Assembly: GCA_021464245.1 (NCBI GenBank)
Contig: JADCRB010000016.1
Span: 17,136,143-17,200,142 of the forward strand
DNA length: 64,000 nt
Direction: 5' to 3'
Source: Carallia brachiata
Lineage: Eukaryota > Streptophyta > Magnoliopsida > Malpighiales > Rhizophoraceae
The notes beneath the pieces are model-generated. The model had not been told where the DNA came from. It did no database searches and saw nothing but the letters and a program-made list of their open reading frames with translations. This document shows positions 9,694-20,952 of the stretch, in pieces; positions within the stretch are counted from its first letter, which is position 1; the number at the start of each line of letters is the position of its first letter. The position numbers were made by a program, and so were the translations under genes.

Positions 9694-12600
9694 ATGGTGA
9701 AAGATACCGCTTATTATGACATTTTGGGTGTCAATGTGGAGGCGTCCCCGGCGGAGATCAAGAAGGCTTATTATCTGAAGGTTAGTGAAGTACAAGTTAT
9801 ATAGCTTCAATCTCCTTGAAGAATTGCATGTTTTCGGATTAATGCGATGTCAACTACAAGCTCACATGACATCTGGAAGACTGCAATTTCTGTTTTGCAC
9901 TTTAGTATAAGACGTGCAAACTTGATGTAGAGTTATTCCTTTTGAACTTGCATGTTTGAATAGAGTACAGAAAATGGAGCTACTAATATGTGAAAATGGT
10001 CGGCAGTGTTATTTCTGATAATGAGAAAGCTTTTTGAGATTTTGTGCAGGCGAGAATAGTTCATCCGGATAAGAATCCTGGTGATCCAAAAGCTGCAGAA
10101 AATTTTCAGGTTGGTTACTGAATATTATTATTTCGATGAAGTCTAAAAATTATGTAATCCCTTTTCCTCATGACTGAACAAGTGATAAAGAAAAACTCAT
10201 ATAGCTAAATCCACTTAAATTTGGGATTAAGACTTAGTTGAGTTTAGTAGAGTTGGTTTGCAGTTTGCCTCCTTCCTTCACATTTCTTTCCCACCTTTTT
10301 ATCGGTTACTTGTTAAGTATTGAGATACTAAGGGAAAAAAAAAAAGGGAAGACGAAGAAGAAGAAAAAGAATTTCATTTGTCAAGTCACCTATTTTTGCG
10401 ATCCTACGACAAACTTACTTGTCTTATGTTTCATGTCCAAAGAAACTAGGTGAGGCGTACCAGATATTAAGTGATCCTGAAAAGCGAGAAGCCTATGACA
10501 AGCATGGAAAGGAAGGAGTACCACAGTAAGTTTCTCCAGCATGAGCATGGGTTTGACATTCATTCTGTTTTGAAATGGATCTTTTTTCCAGGATGGGGGG
10601 ATTTTTGGGGTTCAAATCCCCTCTTCTCTGAAAAAATTCACTCGTTAAATTAAATTGTTACTGAAGAAAATGTTTGGTTCATGGACCCTATATTGGACCA
10701 GAAGCATGTATAACCTGTTCAATGTGGGAAAAACATTAGACGTGTTCAGAGGTTACAAGCAATCTAAAAGGGGTCAAATGTTTATGTTTCTCACCACCAA
10801 TATGTAACGAATGAAATCTTAGAGTGAACAACATATTCAATCCATTTCTGCCTCTCTCATGCCAGTTTATATGACTAGCTCCATTAGGGACTTCTGATTT
10901 GCTCTTTGAGATACAGATAATCAGAGTGCATGTGTCCTTCCCTTCGATGCATAGTTAATTAGATAGATAAAGAACCTTTCATAAAGCACCTACTGAGAAT
11001 TAACTGTCAGAATCTATTGATAGGAAGCTAAATTAGCCAGTAGATTTCTGGCCCGGGAATTGATAGTTTGGCTTGCAATCCCACATGATGGACAAAACAC
11101 ACAAATATCTTGCTTAGGGAAAGAAGACTATAATATTTACGTTACTAGCCACAGAATCACTGACATTAGCTCCTCTTATATAGGCATGTTGAAAGTACTT
11201 TTGTTTTAATTGCTTTTCTCGAAGAGTCTTATCTAGTTGACTTTTGTTTGTTTGTTTCTCTGTGGCATATTTATTCCAGGCTCAAAAGTTGAAAACTTTC
11301 TCTTTGTCAGGGACTCGATGGTGGATCCTTCAGCTGTCTTCGGAATGCTGTTTGGAAGTGAATATTTTGAAGATTATGTTGGCCAACTTGCCCTTGCTTC
11401 ATTGTCGTCTATTGAAATTGAAGAAGACTCACAGGATATTGATGTCCGCCAACAGAGAATTCAAGAGAAGATGAAAGTATGCATTTTTAAGCATTAGATT
11501 TTGCTGTTTATATGGCGTTAGCTTTTGTTGCATTTAATTAAAGCCCTTCTCTGTAATTTCTTTTTTTAAATTTACAGGCCATGCAGAAAGAGAGGGAAGA
11601 AAAACTCATAACAATTCTGAAAAATCGCCTTGAACCATTTGTCGAAGGTCAAGTGGACGAGTTTGTAAAATGGGCAAATTCAGAAGCGCGGCATCTCTCC
11701 AGAGCTGGTATATTGCTTTCCTATTTTCTTGATAAGGTGGCATGTTTTTGTGCTTAGTAGACCGCACCAACGTGTGGGAGTTATGAAACTGGGAAATTTT
11801 CTCTTGTATTTTATATCTAAACTGGTGCTCCCCACAAGAATAAGCCCAGAGCTACAGTTTCAAAAACAACTTTTCCCTCCTCGTTTTGTGTTGGAAGCCA
11901 TTACAGTGTGCCATGTTATCTTTTAATTGCCTGTCTGATCCTGAGATTTTTCGTATGTAATTTTGCTTTAGTGTGCAATTGGTGGGGTGGCTGGATTGGG
12001 TTCTGGAGCTGAATCTTTCCAATTAGAAGGAAGAACATTTGTCTGCGGAAACCTTCTAGTTATTGAAGCGATTTTCCAAACACGTTTCTATATTTAATAA
12101 CAAGCCAAAGTTATTTTAAAACGGTAATGTTTGGCCTGGTGCCAATCTGGATTGACAAGTGAATGTTAGAATATTCTTTTTTTTTGCATTAAGTGGTTGA
12201 CATTTTGAAAATGCCTCATCAGTTATTTAAAGAAAATTTGGTGGATGTTTACACTAACTGATAATATCTTCAGCGTTCGGTGAGGCTATGCTGCACACAA
12301 TTGGTTATATTTACACCAGGAAAGCTGCTAGAGAGATTGGAAAGGACAAACGATATATGAAAGTTCCATTTTTAGCAGAATGGGTAAGAGATAAAGGACA
12401 CCAGATGAAGTCGCAAGTAATGGCAGCTTCAGGTATGTTGTTCAGCAGCTCAAAATTCATGTGGATCAGAGGTCCATTATATATCTTGTAGAAACATGCA
12501 AGGAATACAGCAGAGTTCATTATTTCTCTCGATTTTGCAGGTGCTGTTTCTTTGATTCAAATACAGGAGGAGCTGAAAAGATTGAACCAAGCGGAAAACA

Positions 12601-13126
12601 AAGAAGAGAACATGCTGAAAGTCGTTGAAGACAAGAAGGATGCTATGCTTCAATCCCTTTGGCAGATCAATGTAGTTGATATTGAGAACACTTTATCTCA
12701 TGTCTGCCAAGCGGTTAGTGTTTTTTTTTTTTTTTTCCCTGTTTTCTTTCTTAATTAGCCTATGGAATCTTGGGAGCCATGCAATATATCATTCTATTCA
12801 AAGAATGCATTCATTTGTTTAGGTAAATTATGTGCTGACTGCGTTTCCGTTTCAGGTACTCAAAGACCCTAGTGTTTCCAGGGATGTTCTGAGGCAGCGT
12901 GCCAAAGCATTGAAAAAACTTGGAACAATATTTCAAGTGAGCACACTTTCCCTACTCGCACATTCTTGCATTGCTTATATATTGTCTTCGTCGTCGTTTT
13001 ATCGGACTAGAATCTCATCAAAGCCAAATTTCCATTGCTTCTCAGGGTGCCAAAGCTGCTTATAGTAGGGAAAACAGTTTGCGCCACGAGGGTGACGCAT
13101 CAGTGGAGTCTGGTTCTCCATCATAG
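9694..13126 (+). CDS. DnaJ (J-domain) co-chaperone, X-domain subfamily
   Basis: Nine exons: 9694-9780, 10050-10109, 10443-10525, 11311-11476, 11578-11707, 12274-12432, 12541-12713, 12856-12936 and 13046-13126. They have consistent phases and GT-AG introns and encode 339 residues. The J domain fills residues 4-70 (AYYDILGV...), with the HPD motif at 34-36 that stimulates Hsp70 ATPase activity. There is no Gly/Phe-rich stretch and no CxxCxGxG zinc finger, so it is a class III (C) J protein. Residues from about 85 on ([20 protein letters not shown], then a helical region) match the DnaJ X-domain found in plant proteins of about 340-400 residues. It lies between the two CIF genes but is not part of their duplication. 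Arabidopsis relatives as I recall them are At4g39150 and At2g21510. Confidence 0.95.
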
Positions 13127-13607
13127 TCACAAATCCTGTGGGTTTAATTGCAGAAGTTGAACTGATAATTTGAGTCGTTATCAGTTGTTTTTTTTTTTTT
13201 TAATTTACTTTTGATGTTTTTTTTTATAGGTAGTAGGCTCTAAAATTCTTTAATTTAGAAGCCAATATATATTGTAAGCGGTGTGACGTTTGATGCAGTG
13301 CAAAATCTAGCTTGACCATGGTTTCCCTATGCATAAGACAAATTTTGTGACGGGCTATCATGTAGCATATTAGGACCGTACATATGATATGGGCCTTCAC
13401 CTGTAAAGAAAAATTGCAGCCCGCTTTGGTTTGAGACACGATTCTTGGATTCTCTTTCTCAGAGTATTCGATGCTCTCAATTGCCGCTTCTGCGTAACAT
13501 TGTTCTATAGAAAGAATAAAAAGGCCACGACTTGATGGAAGATAACAAGGGCATTGTGCAATTCAGGATTTTTTTTTTTGTCTACAGTAAGAGTGGTCAA
13601 GCCACAT
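13127..13607 (+). other. 3' untranslated and downstream region of the DnaJ gene
   Basis: T-rich sequence after the TAG stop, with no further coding frame. 'aagaataaaaagg' near 13511 could serve as a poly(A) signal, but this is not decisive. Confidence 0.4.
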
Positions 13608-13610
13608 TAA

Positions 13611-13978
13611 CGCTGCGTTTGGAGTGAGTGGAAACATAAGGAAAGGAGGAGAAAAAAAAAGAAAATAAAGAAAAAATAAAGTTATTTGTGGTGGTGGAGA
13701 AAGTGAAGAGAACAAAAGTGTGGTAAAAGAAAAGATAAATAGTAATTTGTGAGAGAAAAAATGAAGAGAAAATAAAGTTATTTGGAGTGATAGAAAAATG
13801 AAAAGAAAGAAAGTACAGTGAAAGAAAAAATAAATAGTAATTTGTGAGAGAAAAAATTGAGAGAAAATAAAATTATTTAGAATGGTGTAGAAAGTAAAAA
13901 AAAAAAAAATATAAGAAAAAAATTATATAGTAATAATTATTTTTTTTTTTCCCTTTTCATTGCACAACAAACATACTC
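13611..13978. mobile_element. TIR element with internal 95-bp tandem repeats, copy 1
   Basis: The left end reads CGCTGCGTTTGGAG and the right end ACAACAAACATACTC, giving short inverted ends (GTTTG/CAAAC), flanked by TAA on both sides (13608-13610 and 13979-13981). The body is purine-rich and contains a unit repeated with a 95-bp period; 'gtgagagaaaaa' occurs at 13749 and 13844. A 3-bp TAA target duplication suggests the PIF/Harbinger superfamily, but the evidence is modest. A related copy lies at 24312-24686. Confidence 0.6.
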
Positions 13979-14364
13979 TAAACGAAAGAAGAAGGTGAGC
14001 AGAAAAACTCAACCTCTTGCCACTCGAACATGCTTGAGTGCTCATTTAGGCATTATTTCGTTGCGATGGAAAATAACGAGGCAATTCTTCTCTTATATAA
14101 AACAGAAGCTCAGAGAAAGTTTTCGATTTTTCTCTATCTATCACATAGATAATTTCTTAAATTAAGGGAAATTGAAAGCAAAAAACATTCTCCCAAATTT
14201 CCCTTTCAGTTTTCTTGAAAAGGAAAAAAAATAAGCAAAATTTGGTTCTCTCTATATTTTCCTTTTTGATGAGGGAAAAAATAATTTAATTCTCTTTTTA
14301 TTAGAGGTTACTTTCTCTTTGCTTTCGGTTTGCATATATGAGTGATTATTTTCCTTCATAAATC

Positions 14365-15026
14365 AGCCCGGACACTGACTCGGTCAGGCGACTGGATCAG
14401 TGGGTTATTGGTTCAACCAGTAGATCAATGGTTCAACCAGTGGGTCATTAATTCTTAAGAAAATGAATATATCAAATAATATATATAATTTTTTTGTATA
14501 ATTTAACACAATAATTATATTTTCATAAATTAAAAAATAGTTTATATTAATCAAAATTTTGATAAAAATTCTTTAAAAACTATTTTTTAATATCAGTTGT
14601 AACATATTATTTGATATATGAATAATGTTAAATTATTGCATACAGAAAGATAGATAGTAAAAAGTAAAAAAATTTTAAATTGTACAAAAAAATATTGTGT
14701 AATATTATTTAGTATTATGAAAATATTATTTTTATCGTTGGCACAGTAAAAAGTTAAAAAAATAATAAATTTTAGTGTGTAAATATTATACAAATATTAT
14801 TGTTCATATAATAAAAAGTGAAAAAAATATAATTTTTATTATTTGAATATTGTTTATCATTAAAAAATATTATTTTTACTATTTAAACAGTAAAAAAGTA
14901 CAAAAAAATAATTTTTTATTACTCAAATGATCCAGTTACTGTTTATGCGAACCGACCCGACTCAGTGTCCGAATCACCGAGTCACCGATCCGACCGATCG
15001 AGTTGGGCCGGGTTTAATAACACTGG
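14365..15026. mobile_element. Degenerate inverted-repeat element
   Basis: The left end ('cagcccggacactgactcgg', 14366-14385) and the right end, read in reverse complement ('gattcggacactgagtcggg', around 14950-14975), are similar. The interior is very AT-rich and the outer right edge reads 'gggtttaataacactgg'. The left arm also has a 20-bp tandem repeat, 'ggttcaaccagtagatcaat' then a near copy (about 14410-14450). No transposase is present. The superfamily is not clear to me. Confidence 0.55.
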
Positions 15027-15824
15027 CCCTTGGCCCCGCACGCCCAACAGAAGAAAATAAATGGGCAAAGTGTACATTACTTTGACAAGACGCGGTTAGT
15101 TTTAGTGGCATGTCGTCCGTAAGCGACATGTGGGTTCCAATGCAATATTTGCTTACTCAATCATCATACTTGTCGTTTATCTGAGCACACGGCATGACAG
15201 TCTGCCGGGGTCTCGCAAAGTGGACTAACAGTGATTATGTAAAAGACCAAACAGGTTATGATTTCCTCAAACTTACCCACCTTAGAGCTTACAGATGATG
15301 TAGAAACAAATCATCAAAATGGCCAACATGCTTGTTTTCTGTTATGCTAACACATAAGCGAGCCTGTGTAAATTATAACCTCGAGAACTGCCATGCTGCA
15401 AAGTTATGATTTTTGATGAGAATGACCAATAATAGATTACAATGCTAGCTACAAGGAATGGGAGAATCGGAGTTACTTAAACCAGGGAAATCTGTCCCAA
15501 CACCACTTTTTTTTCCCTTTTTTTTTTCTTCTTTTGAAAAGAGAGTAAGATAAGGGTATTTAAATTTTTAAAATTCCCATAGTGCTTCCCTTTATTCTCC
15601 ACCAGTGTCCTTTCAGTTGTATTTGGTGGGTTGTCCTTGTCTTTTAAGGCTCAATGAATGAAAGCACTAGCCATCCACAAAAGCTATTTTATGCCAACTT
15701 AGTGTAACTTTAAAGCGCAACAAAAAACAAATGACGTTCTAATCGCCTAGCACTGTTGCCTAGTTTCCCTTTGCTGCCCTTCTTTTAGGTAATAGAAAAT
15801 TGAAACTAAAGTTAACGCGTAGGC
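15027..15824. other. Intergenic, no gene seen
   Basis: Mixed-composition sequence between the inverted-repeat element and the right CIF arm. No coding frame, RNA gene or clear repeat is recognised. Confidence 0.5.
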
Positions 15825-15952
15825 CTCAAAATTCCGGAATTGCCCAAATTGGAGACCTCCATCTAAAATGTCCAAGCACTGGCCTTGTGTCTTTTTACAG
15901 GTACATGTCTATCCAATTCAATTAATAGGTGGATTATATAACAATTATTATG

Positions 15953-16122
15953 AATTAGAACTTCACTATATTGTTATATTTTAGATAATACTACAGTGGT
16001 CATATAATTTATTTGATGAATAATTTATTTGTTTTTTATTTTTTTCTAAATTCAGTAATTATTAACTCATATCATTTTAATCTCACTTAAAGAATCTCAT
16101 TACGTATTTTTTTATAAAGTTA
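15953..16122. mobile_element. AT-rich insertion in the CIF copy 2 promoter
   Basis: Relative to the left arm, about 170 bp is inserted between 'ggattatataac' and 'ttatgcttctt'. The inserted sequence (actacagtgg...tttatttgatgaataattta...ttttaatctcactta) resembles the sequence that interrupts a tandem repeat near 51005-51145, so it appears to be a dispersed short element. I could not define exact ends or a target duplication. It ends about 395 bp upstream of the start codon. Confidence 0.55.
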
Positions 16123-16436
16123 TGCTTCTTTTTGGTATTTCCTCTTGATCAATCGGCTCTCATAGACAAGTGGAAGCTTCCATAATTGGGGACATTTTGA
16201 TAATTTCCACTAGAGGTCAAGCTCAATACTGTTATAATTATTATTTTTTTTAAAAATTGCGATACTAATCCTCCAACTTTACAGAAGTCACGCCCCAACA
16301 AAAGAAAAGTGGTCTCATTCGCCTTTTCTATTTGAATTTAAAACTGAAAAGCATTTGTCTCTCTTTCGGTAATAAAAGAAACAATATTTGGTTTATCTCT
16401 AAGAATGCCACTCTAAGTAACTTTTAGCTCTGCTTG

Positions 16437-16448
16437 CATTATAGATAG
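16437..16448 (+). promoter_or_regulatory. TATA-like element of CIF copy 2
   Basis: Reads CATTATAGATAG, 70-81 bp upstream of the start codon, at the position where copy 1 has ATTATATATAG. The A/T to G change weakens the match to a plant TATA box. Confidence 0.5.
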
Positions 16449-16517
16449 TAATGTTTCATTTAGGCTTGCTCTCTTGAAACAGCAAAAAGAGCTAAGAAAG
16501 AATCAAAGTTGCTTGAC

Positions 16518-17538
16518 ATGGTTCTCTTGCTTCTCAAGAAGATCACTCTCCTCTCCCTTCTAATTTCTGCATCATTTCTATCAACTTTTGCAGGTGGGTC
16601 TTTTTTTGATCTCCCGTGCAGCTTTTGGTGCATGCATATCCCAATACCAGCAACTTTTGCAAAACTGTAAAGTATGAACAGCGGCATGAAATGAAACAAC
16701 ATCACATATGTAACATTTCCCATATATGTGGATAGAAATTGTGGTCACCAATAGTAGATCTATTCCTATGCGCTATTCTTCGGTTAAGAAACTTTCGTCC
16801 ACAACCACAAGTAGTAAAGTACCTGTCGTCATTGTTATTTTTCCCAAAAGCGCTGGAATGGTTTATAATCATCAATTCTATTTTTGATTCAACTTCATGC
16901 TCACTCATGTCAGCCTATTTCTGACCAACATAACTTCCCTTTACTATTGCTTTATATTATTATTATTATTATTACGTAAACACACAAAAGAATTATGAGA
17001 GGAGTTCACTTTTTGCATAAACTGCCTTTTGCAGGTCGGCCATCCAAGTCAGTGAATGGATTACCTGATGCAGAAGTGGATGAGGTAATTGTTTCCTTAT
17101 GGCAAGATAAAGTACTAATAAAATTTTCCTAGTTTGCTAAATCTCTTTCATCACCCTCGTAGTTGTTGTGTTAAGATCATTAGGACACCTTTCTCTCACA
17201 TGTTGTCTTAAAAGATCGATTGCCAAAACTAACTAATTTTTTAGGAAATTTCTAATTTGATCATATATGCGCACAGCTCACACGTTTATTATTAGTTGCA
17301 TTAATTATATGTAGTCTCCGTATATAAATGCTTGCTCGTCTCTTACATATTTTAACTTTCTATTATAAATCACCATTTTCTTGATTCTTACATCCAGGAA
17401 CGATCAAGCAAGCCATTAGAGAACAATGAAATGAGTATAATCCATGAAAGACTTCTAAGGGCTAATACCAGAGACTATGGAAGGTATGATCCAGCACCAG
17501 CCCTTGTTAAGCCTCCTTTCAAGCTCATACCAAACTGA
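16518..17538 (+). CDS. CIF: CIF-family tyrosine-sulfated peptide precursor, copy 2
   Basis: Three exons, 16518-16593, 17035-17084 and 17398-17538, all with GT-AG introns, encode an 88-residue precursor. Residues 1-25 (MVLLLLKKITLLSLL...) are a signal peptide. A variable middle (GRPSKSVNGLPDAEVDE, then ERSSKPLENNEMS...) precedes the C-terminal 21-residue peptide, which begins DYGRYDPAPALV and ends KPPFKLIPN directly at the stop codon. This is the full signature of CIF1/CIF2: Asp-Tyr for sulfation by the plant tyrosylprotein sulfotransferase, and a PPFKLIPN end for binding GSO1/SGN3 and GSO2. In roots those peptides drive Casparian strip closure; other family members act in seed and pollen barriers. 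The start is fixed by the signal peptide and by alignment with copy 1. The gene was found by splicing, since each exon is short. Confidence 0.95.
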
Positions 17539-19577
17539 TCTTTGTTTGGTAACCAAGCTGAGAGCCCCAAGTATATATAGTAACATATTTAAATAAATGC
17601 ATGAAACAAATCTTCCTACAAAATATATATCTAATATGCTCTAGTGTTCTGTATGCATATACGTACTAAGTTCTGTAATCTTTGATGTGTTAATGTAGAG
17701 AGTTGTTAAAGGAAAATAATGTGTGATATCCAGCTTATATATATGACCTCCCGAATTTGGTGGGAGGACAAATCTCTTAATCTTTCCTGGATTTGCTTCA
17801 TGTCAGTGTTATATACACAGCTGTGCATGTGTGGGGAGCATTGAATTACAGGATTTTTACAGGGATGAGCGTATGTGCATACTTTACGAATAATGCATCT
17901 GTAAATGTTATCTTGTTTAGTCGGTAAAGTCTCTCAAAGTTGTTTTGTTGGAAAGAGATGGTATTATCGGTCTGTTGTGGGGCAAAAAAAAAAAAAAAGA
18001 TAAGATGAGATAAGAAAAAAATTTTGCAACCAATAATAATCGTATCAAAAATTGAAAGTCTTGAGTTAGAGTTTTAATTTAAATCAATAATTTAAAAAAT
18101 AAAAGTAAAGAAAAAGGTTTCCCAAGATAATTTACCACCCCGTCATTACTTTTGATGATAAAGGACAGAGAGTATGCTTGTGTAATTAGCTTTACTGGTA
18201 AATTTCGTTTACTAATTTGAAAATCGCATCCGAAGGAAATAGATGAAAAAAACAAAAAGAACAAAAAATGAAAGAAAAATAAAGCAAAAAATAAGACACC
18301 TTTTTTTTTTCCCTGTTTAGTAATCTTTCTTTCTACCGTGGTGCTAACAATTCATCATGCCTTTCTTTATTCAGCAAAGCATCGAAACTAGATGAACTGT
18401 GATCCAGTCTAATCAAAGAAAAAGAGTTCGTTAATTTCTAGCTATACCCTGATGAGTCGAAAAAAGTTTGATGATAACCCATGATATGATGATTGTCCAA
18501 ACAAAGTGGATAACTGGATGAAGACATAATACGATGTGTTACGACACCGTTGTTCGGAATTTCCAATCACTGTCATTGAACATTTTTGAATCAAACGTCT
18601 ACATATAAATCTACTTTAATTATTTCATTTGCAGAAGGCAAGAAGGGAACCTTTGATGTTGTATGGGCGATAGCTTTGTTTTGTACTTTCTTTGGAAACG
18701 CGTCATGGGTAGCTAAAGCAATCTGAGTGTAAGGAGCCTGTTTTGACAAAATGTGCTGGACTTAAACCTCTTTTTTTTTTTTAATTTAAAAAAAATAAGA
18801 AAGTAGAAGTAGTATTGTATAATCTCGTCAAAAAATATTATATTTATAAAAAAATTATGTTATGTAGATATAAGTTTAACGTCACCGAATATTTTGATAA
18901 ATGTTATAAAGTGACTAAACCTTTGGGTCTCAATATCTTTGGGCTGGATATTGTTCAATTTCTCAATTCATGTGCCTGCCTTATTTTACAGTGTTCTACT
19001 TACTCAGACCCAAAATCTCTCTCTTCGTTTTTTTTTTTTTTTATTATTATTATTTTTTTAAACTTTGGAGCTAATTGCCCAGGGGATGACCCAGCAGTTG
19101 GGGATGTAAGATTGCGTGGAAGGCACTGTTTCCAACTAAATAAGTCTTTTTTGTGATTTTTGTCTAAGGTTGTTTTTTTTTTTCTGCACTTGCATTATCT
19201 CTTTTAAGAATTAAGCCCAGGTCGATTTTTCTTTGTTTAGCCCATATAGGAGATTTGGGCCGACATTGGGTAAGACACATTAACAGTGTACACATTAATA
19301 ATACATGGGCGGATCGAAGTGAGTTCGTTGGGTTCGGTTGTTAAAAAAAAAGTAGGGTGGGCTCAAAATTTGAGAGAAAGAAGATTTGGGGTAAACAATT
19401 TTTCAGTTGGGTGGGCCTTGTCTTGTGGGCTCCAAGCCCCGTGAATGATCATGCTCTCGTAACGAGCTTTTCCATTTGTTTCGTTCTTTCTGCACGTTAT
19501 CTCGTCAAATTGAATGTAAATGAGGATGATATGGTCACGATATATATTTTTTTTTTTGTCCTTTAGAACTAATAATC

Positions 19578-19645
19578 AGGATGAGGAAAATACTGGAATT
19601 CAAAAATAATTAGGATGAGGAAAATACTGGAATTCAAACTCTAGA
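19578..19645. repeat. 34-bp tandem duplication
   Basis: 'aggatgaggaaaatactgga' followed by 'attcaaa' occurs at 19578 and again at 19612, with a 34-bp period and nearly identical units. Confidence 0.85.
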
Positions 19646-20828
19646 TTCCTTAATCAGAGACAATTAGTTATTGCTGAGTCCTTGGCCATGATAAATTATT
19701 GGCTTTCCTTGCTATAGCTTGTTCATCCACGTAATTAATTAATCCCGCCATCGACGTTGACCTCGAGCACTAATTATGCGGTGTTTCGGCGTCCATAAGC
19801 AATTACACAACGGCACTTTGGTGGGCACCCATATATTAAGTCCAAAGCTCACTTTGCATGGGCTTTCTAAGCGAGGCTGTTGTTAATTACTAACAATTTT
19901 TAGGTTAAATTCGTATCATTTTTTCTTTAAAAAAAAAAAAAAAGGAAGCATGGACAATACTTCACAATCTTTTTATAAAACATTATGACTGTTATGCTTA
20001 TTGGATAAATAAATTTTTTAAATAGAAGTTTAATCTCATTAAATATTTTAATGAAAGTTCAAACTCATAACTTATAACATATTTACCACAAAAGTACAAT
20101 TATCACGGTAGTTTGTATCATTTGTTAAGCTTAAGTTTATATGTTTTTATTTACCGCGGCAAAGTCAAATCCTTTCTCTTGATAAAATCAATTTAAGACA
20201 TGAGTTCCTACATAGTAGTACTTAACTAATACTAAAATTATTATCTATTTTATTTAATAATATTTAATTACCTATAACACTTTAATTTTATCTATAAAAA
20301 AAATCTTACTAAATATTTTTTTCACAGACATTTGTCTGGAATTGGAAAGGGTTTGGCGACAAAAGCATCAACTTGCTTTTTGACCCTCTGCCGATACGGC
20401 ACTTTGAACCAAACATCGACTTCTAATTTTTCTCTTTTAAAAGGTGCGAAAATTTTGTCATTTCCGTACGTCAGCAACTAAAAAATGACTTAAGGGAGAC
20501 CATACGAAACCGTTTGCTACGTTGCATTTGCACCTTCCAAATGTTTGACACCTAACAGCAGATCGTTTCGTTGGCACGACTTTTCTAAGGGACGCGTGTA
20601 GCGTGCTATCGCCAGTAGTGGATATTTGAGTCGCCGTTTGATTTTTTTTTAACATAAAAAATAAATTTATTAGACGCGTCAATTTTTAAATTTTTAAATC
20701 GAGATTAAAATATTTTTTGTTTATTTAAATTTTATTTAATAATTTTAAAAAGATAGACTTACCTCTCGAACATCAATAAGGTCGAATGTGATTATGTCAC
20801 TAGAGTTCTGATAGGGAACTTTAATTCT

Positions 20829-20952
20829 AACGTTGCGCATCACGGCTTATACTCAAAGGAATCCTCAGCATGATTCAGTCAGGAGTGAGCAACGTTGCGC
20901 ATCACAACTTATACTCAAAGGAGTCCCCAGCATGATTCAGTTAAGAGAGAGC
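20829..20952. repeat. 62-bp tandem duplication
   Basis: A unit beginning 'aacgttgcgcatcac' at 20829 is repeated at 20891 with a few substitutions (ggaatcctcagc against ggagtccccagc). The period is 62 bp and there are two copies. Confidence 0.85.

Larger units (their letters stand above)
15825..17700 (+). repeat. Right arm of the inverted duplication carrying a CIF gene
   Basis: This arm is the reverse-complement partner of 3715-5535 and includes promoter, exons, introns and 3' flank. It contains a ~170-bp AT-rich insertion in the promoter (about 15953-16122) that the left arm lacks, and it lacks the left arm's hAT element. The two arms are about 10.3 kb apart, with the DnaJ gene between them. 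Confidence 0.85.

Noticed and set aside
10590..10640. tRNA-like T-arm 'ggggttcaaatcccc'
   Set aside because: No A box or acceptor stem can be found upstream; it lies in an intron of the DnaJ gene.
18815..19156. 113-codon plus-strand frame
   Set aside because: Contains a poly-Phe/Ile tract from T-rich DNA; no protein-like features.
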